Origin: Paralvinella palmiformis
Taxonomy: Eukaryota; Annelida; Polychaeta; Terebellida; Alvinellidae
DNA: 64,000 nt
Reading direction: 5' to 3'
NCBI GenBank assembly: GCA_025642065.1
Contig: JAODUP010000548.1
Location: 198,501 to 262,500 of the forward strand
Under the pieces are notes generated by a model, which worked only from the letters and a program-made list of their open reading frames with translations, ran no database searches and was not told the origin of the DNA. Of this stretch, positions 60,600 to 64,000 are shown piece after piece (positions within the stretch are counted from its first letter, which is position 1; each line of letters begins with the position of its first letter). The position numbers and the translations under genes were made by a program.

Positions 60600-63540
60600 T
60601 AATTGATCTTATTTCAACTTAACAACGACACAGGTCGAGTAATCAAATTTTTACGATAATAGTATTCCCAGAAATGTGGTATTATCAATGCTAAGGTGGG
60701 GGGGGGGTACTTTCCGCCATATTCGCCTTCCTTCTCTAGCGTTAGCCGGATTAGGAACGATTTCCGGGTTTCGTTCGCGAAATCCAAACCAACGGCAGCC
60801 CTTCTGACCGGATGTAAAGGATTACTCGGCCTTTAACAAACGCATATTGCCACGAGCCGCCGACGGCCCGTAGTCGGCGATAGGCCGTAAGACAGCCGCT
60901 CGGATTAGACAAAAATATTACTGATGTCCTCACCCAGTTTCGGATTCCGTACCTTGAGAGTCTGACGTCCGAAGTTTTTATTTCCGATTCAATTGTCGAC
61001 CCGCTCTATTATCGCCCGTATCAGCCGTGAACCGGTGCATTCGAGTCGTGGAACTAGCACGCAAATGCCGAACGACTGCCACGACCTTATTGAACCAGTC
61101 AGTACCTGCCGCCGGTTTTCGTTGGGTGTCCGCGAAATGGAGACATGTGAGGCATTGCCGAATCTTGGCGACCAAAGGTCCATCGCGCGTCGGCTGATCT
61201 ATTGGTGACCCCGTTTCAATTTTAGGCATATCGAAGCTATAATGGGTGCTAATTTCCCGGAGGACATTTCAGACTTACCCGGAGAATATCAAGAGAAGAA
61301 AGGGACCAATGGCGCGATAAAAGCAGGAAGAATGACGGCGCACGTTTGGTGGAGCGCTTTGAAGTGCCGAGGTCCCGGAAGCGATTACGTTGGAAAGCAG
61401 ATCAAACCGCGTTTGGTAATTATGACTGTGATTAGCCGACTGGATCTGTTCCAGAACTGACCTAGTTTCCGACTTCTTACGGCTGCCTGTACGAGGATTA
61501 GTCAACCTTTTACCGACAATTTGCAGACTCCTAAAAAGCTGCATCACGACAAGGTTTCCAGCTGCTTCACCTCACCTTGACGTTTGGTTGTCAACATACA
61601 GGGAATACATGTGTGTGTGTGTATTATTTACCAACCTTTGTTAGAAGCCTTTCCTATTTCCCAGCTGGCTTCGTAAGTAAACCGATTTCGTACGGGATTC
61701 GCCGATGCCGTTACAACGTTTGGAAATGCTATTTGTCATCCACGCCCGTGATGAACGATTTCTGTGGAGGCCATTCGCCAAATATTGTCATATTAGTACC
61801 GTGTGATCGCTGAAATCTGATTATCCCCTGCTCGACTTGATGTCATATTTAAGTTCGATATTATTACACATATAGAGTAGCCTTCGTATAGAAATATCCC
61901 TAAGGCTGACCTCGATAAATTGACAGACTTGGTTTGTGTTAATTGTCAAAATGAGAATACGGTCCTGGTTCGTCGTTGATGAACGCCGATTGTGAGGATT
62001 TATTTACTTAGATAGAAGCATAAAAAATCTGATCATATTATTTTTAGAGAAAACCAGAAAACAAAACCGGGCCAGAAAAGGTAGTATGCGTATATGATAA
62101 TAGGTCCCATTATGTATAACACAAGTGCGTGTGTGTGTGTGCGTGTGTGTGCGCGCATGCGTGCGTGCGTGTGTGTGTATAATTTCATGTACGAATATAT
62201 TCGAATATATTATTATTATTATTATTATTTTCTTCCAAAAAGTCAGCAAACATTTTCATAATAACGATCTTGCATGAGTGGCTATATATTTTCTGGCCCT
62301 TGTTTCAGTCATTGTAATTGTAGCTCTGTATAGAGGTCTCCTGGGTCCATCAATAAAACGGTCTAACTAGTTCTGGGCCATGTGGCTTTATTTGGTAACA
62401 GAATCAGTTAGATATTCAGTGAAGCCATTCTAGATGAGGATACCTTTATTGGCTGAGTGGTGGCTTCATCTGAAGAATGTCATAAAATAGATAAAATATA
62501 TCTTGAATATCATGGCCCGGATGTCAATATCGAGAATCCTTCAATTTAAAGGGACAATTAGACCCAGTATATTTTTGGTATTCCTTAAAGCGATTCTTTG
62601 TAAATATTCATCTTCCCCTGACATATACAGTTCCTTATTCAAAAGTAAAATATGACGCATTAGAACCATTTATTATATTTAACTATGCCATTTAGCACTA
62701 TTGACATTCAAACATGCGGATATATGCTAATTGCGTACGCGGCAAAATTCAGACACCCTCATGAATATTCAGAACTCTTCGTTGTCTCTCGGCAATTTCT
62801 AACAAAGATGCGCGTGTTCGGGAAGCCTAGATGACAATAGTTTGAAATGCAGAACGTTAGCGCTGAAGCTAAAAAGTGGTCGAGTCGCTAGCTTAATGTC
62901 AGATTCGGCTAGAATAAGGAAGGAACTAAGAAAGAGACATTCTGTGGAACAAACGTGGAGTAAATTTGGCAGCATCCTATGACAGATGTGTGTTATTGAA
63001 GAATAAACATTAACTAGAATCTCACGAACCGGTGGTTAATTATTTACTTAGTTACTAGATCCAAGAGGAGATGATAAACAACTTGTTGGTTCTAGATGAT
63101 TGGGTATTTGTCTGTCAACAGGATAGGAATGGAAAGGTTTTCTCAGGTCTAGTCGCTACTAATTGTCTATATTCAAGTCAAATTTGTACAAATAAACCTG
63201 TTTGATTTTCCGACAAACACTGACTAAATTAAACTATACCATACGACATATAACATGGATAAAATAAAGTCTAAACTGTTTCAGAAAGGCATCCAACTGG
63301 AGGCAATGTACCCTGGATGGTACGAGCAACTTTACACGAAAGTCCAGACATGAGTCTTAGGTATCAGAAAGGCACCCTTACGGTGTGATAACGTTTCTGG
63401 ATCTTTCTTGAGCCATTATTATCGACTTTATCCTATCCTAACTCGGCGTCAGTGGCTTGCAGTGATCCAGATAATCATGGATTTGACGAAAACATGCATT
63501 TTTTTCTTTATAAACTAAATAAAGGGTATTCACTATTGAA
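60600..63540. other. No recognisable gene; GT and ATT repeats near 62.2 kb
   Basis: The part from 60.7 to 61.8 kb is CpG-rich and carries overlapping short frames on both strands. The rest is AT-rich. (GT)n and (ATT)n lie at 62125-62230. Confidence 0.5.
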
Positions 63541-63547
63541 TCGGGTT

Positions 63548-63808
63548 CCAGTCAAAAGCCCCCAGGTCAAAAGCCCTCTAGGTTAAAAGCTCTCACATTT
63601 TAGTAGGTCAAAGGCCACCTAGGTTAAAAGCCCTTATATATATACTTGGATAATATGTTATTTTCGTAGAAATATTTTAGTACTATTTTTAATACTGTCA
63701 TATAAAAAGTACACATAGGGTTAGGGTATTAAACTGAAAGTTAGGGCTTTTTACCTATTTAAAAATAAGAGGTGAGGGCTTTTAACCTGGATGGCCTTTG
63801 ACCTACAA
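63548..63808. repeat. Fold-back repeat with GGTCAAAAGCC motifs
   Basis: GTAGGTCAAAGGCCACCTAG plus GTTAAAAGCCCT (63604-63635) recurs inverted at 63777-63808 (GAGGGCTTTTAACCTGGATG and GCCTTTGACCTAC). The left arm also contains several short direct copies of AGGTCAAAAGCCC and AGGTTAAAAGC. Confidence 0.8.
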
Positions 63809-64000
63809 TCATTGAATCTGAACTCATCTCGGGCTCTCCATTTTGTTTAGCTATTTGTGACGTCACCACTCTATGCGTGTCTGCGCTGAGCATGCGCGCA
63901 TATTCTGTTGCATAATTAATCAGCCACGTTGCGGCCAGCTCAAAATAATCCGTGTAAACACAATTTGATGACGTCGTTTCTACCCACAAAACACGTAATT

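Overview
The window looks like nuclear DNA of a lophotrochozoan animal, most likely a mollusc. It has spliceosomal GT-AG introns, dense (AT)n, (GATA)n, (GT)n and (ATT)n microsatellites, CR1/L2-type and other non-LTR retrotransposon debris, tRNA-derived SINEs with target-site duplications (TSDs), and a Mutator-like transposase relic. No bacterial gene arrangement is visible. The species call is inference.

The only convincing large gene occupies the first 14 kb on the minus strand (13,937 down to 1,916, and probably beyond the left edge). I reconstructed eleven exons. After a 40-nt first coding exon, ten exons form five successive copies (units A to E, about 254-436 codons each) of one armadillo-like module. 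The module resembles the C-terminal region of ZYG11/ZER1, the substrate receptors of CUL2 ubiquitin ligases. Every unit starts and ends at a phase-1 intron, so all units are symmetric cassettes. Introns inside units differ from unit to unit, and unit E has none. Unit B carries a long linker with two in-frame stop codons. The introns hold SINEs, a LINE nested in a SINE, and a 53-69 bp mini-element flanked by TSDs.

From 14 to 34 kb the sequence is mostly repeats: microsatellites; a Mutator-like transposase pseudogene (17.1-18.6 kb) split by a SINE; CR1-like reverse-transcriptase fragments; a LINE (24.4-26.1 kb) whose 3' coding end runs into a 73-bp satellite (23.3-24.4 kb); a full-length second-family SINE (29.0-29.4 kb); and a short inverted pair of near-identical segments (28.0 and 29.7 kb).

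From 34 to 56 kb the sequence is visibly richer in CpG and poor in coding signal. It holds many simple repeats, further SINEs with good TSDs, a 16-bp minisatellite, a possible terminal-inverted-repeat element (44.5-45.4 kb), and a 27-bp satellite (54.4-55.3 kb) open for about 300 codons on both strands.

From 56 to 64 kb there is another decayed LINE, a probable first exon of a small secreted-protein gene with a TATA box (58.5 kb, minus), two short tandem repeats and a fold-back repeat (63.6-63.8 kb). Apart from the multi-unit gene and the secreted-peptide exon, I see no gene I would defend.
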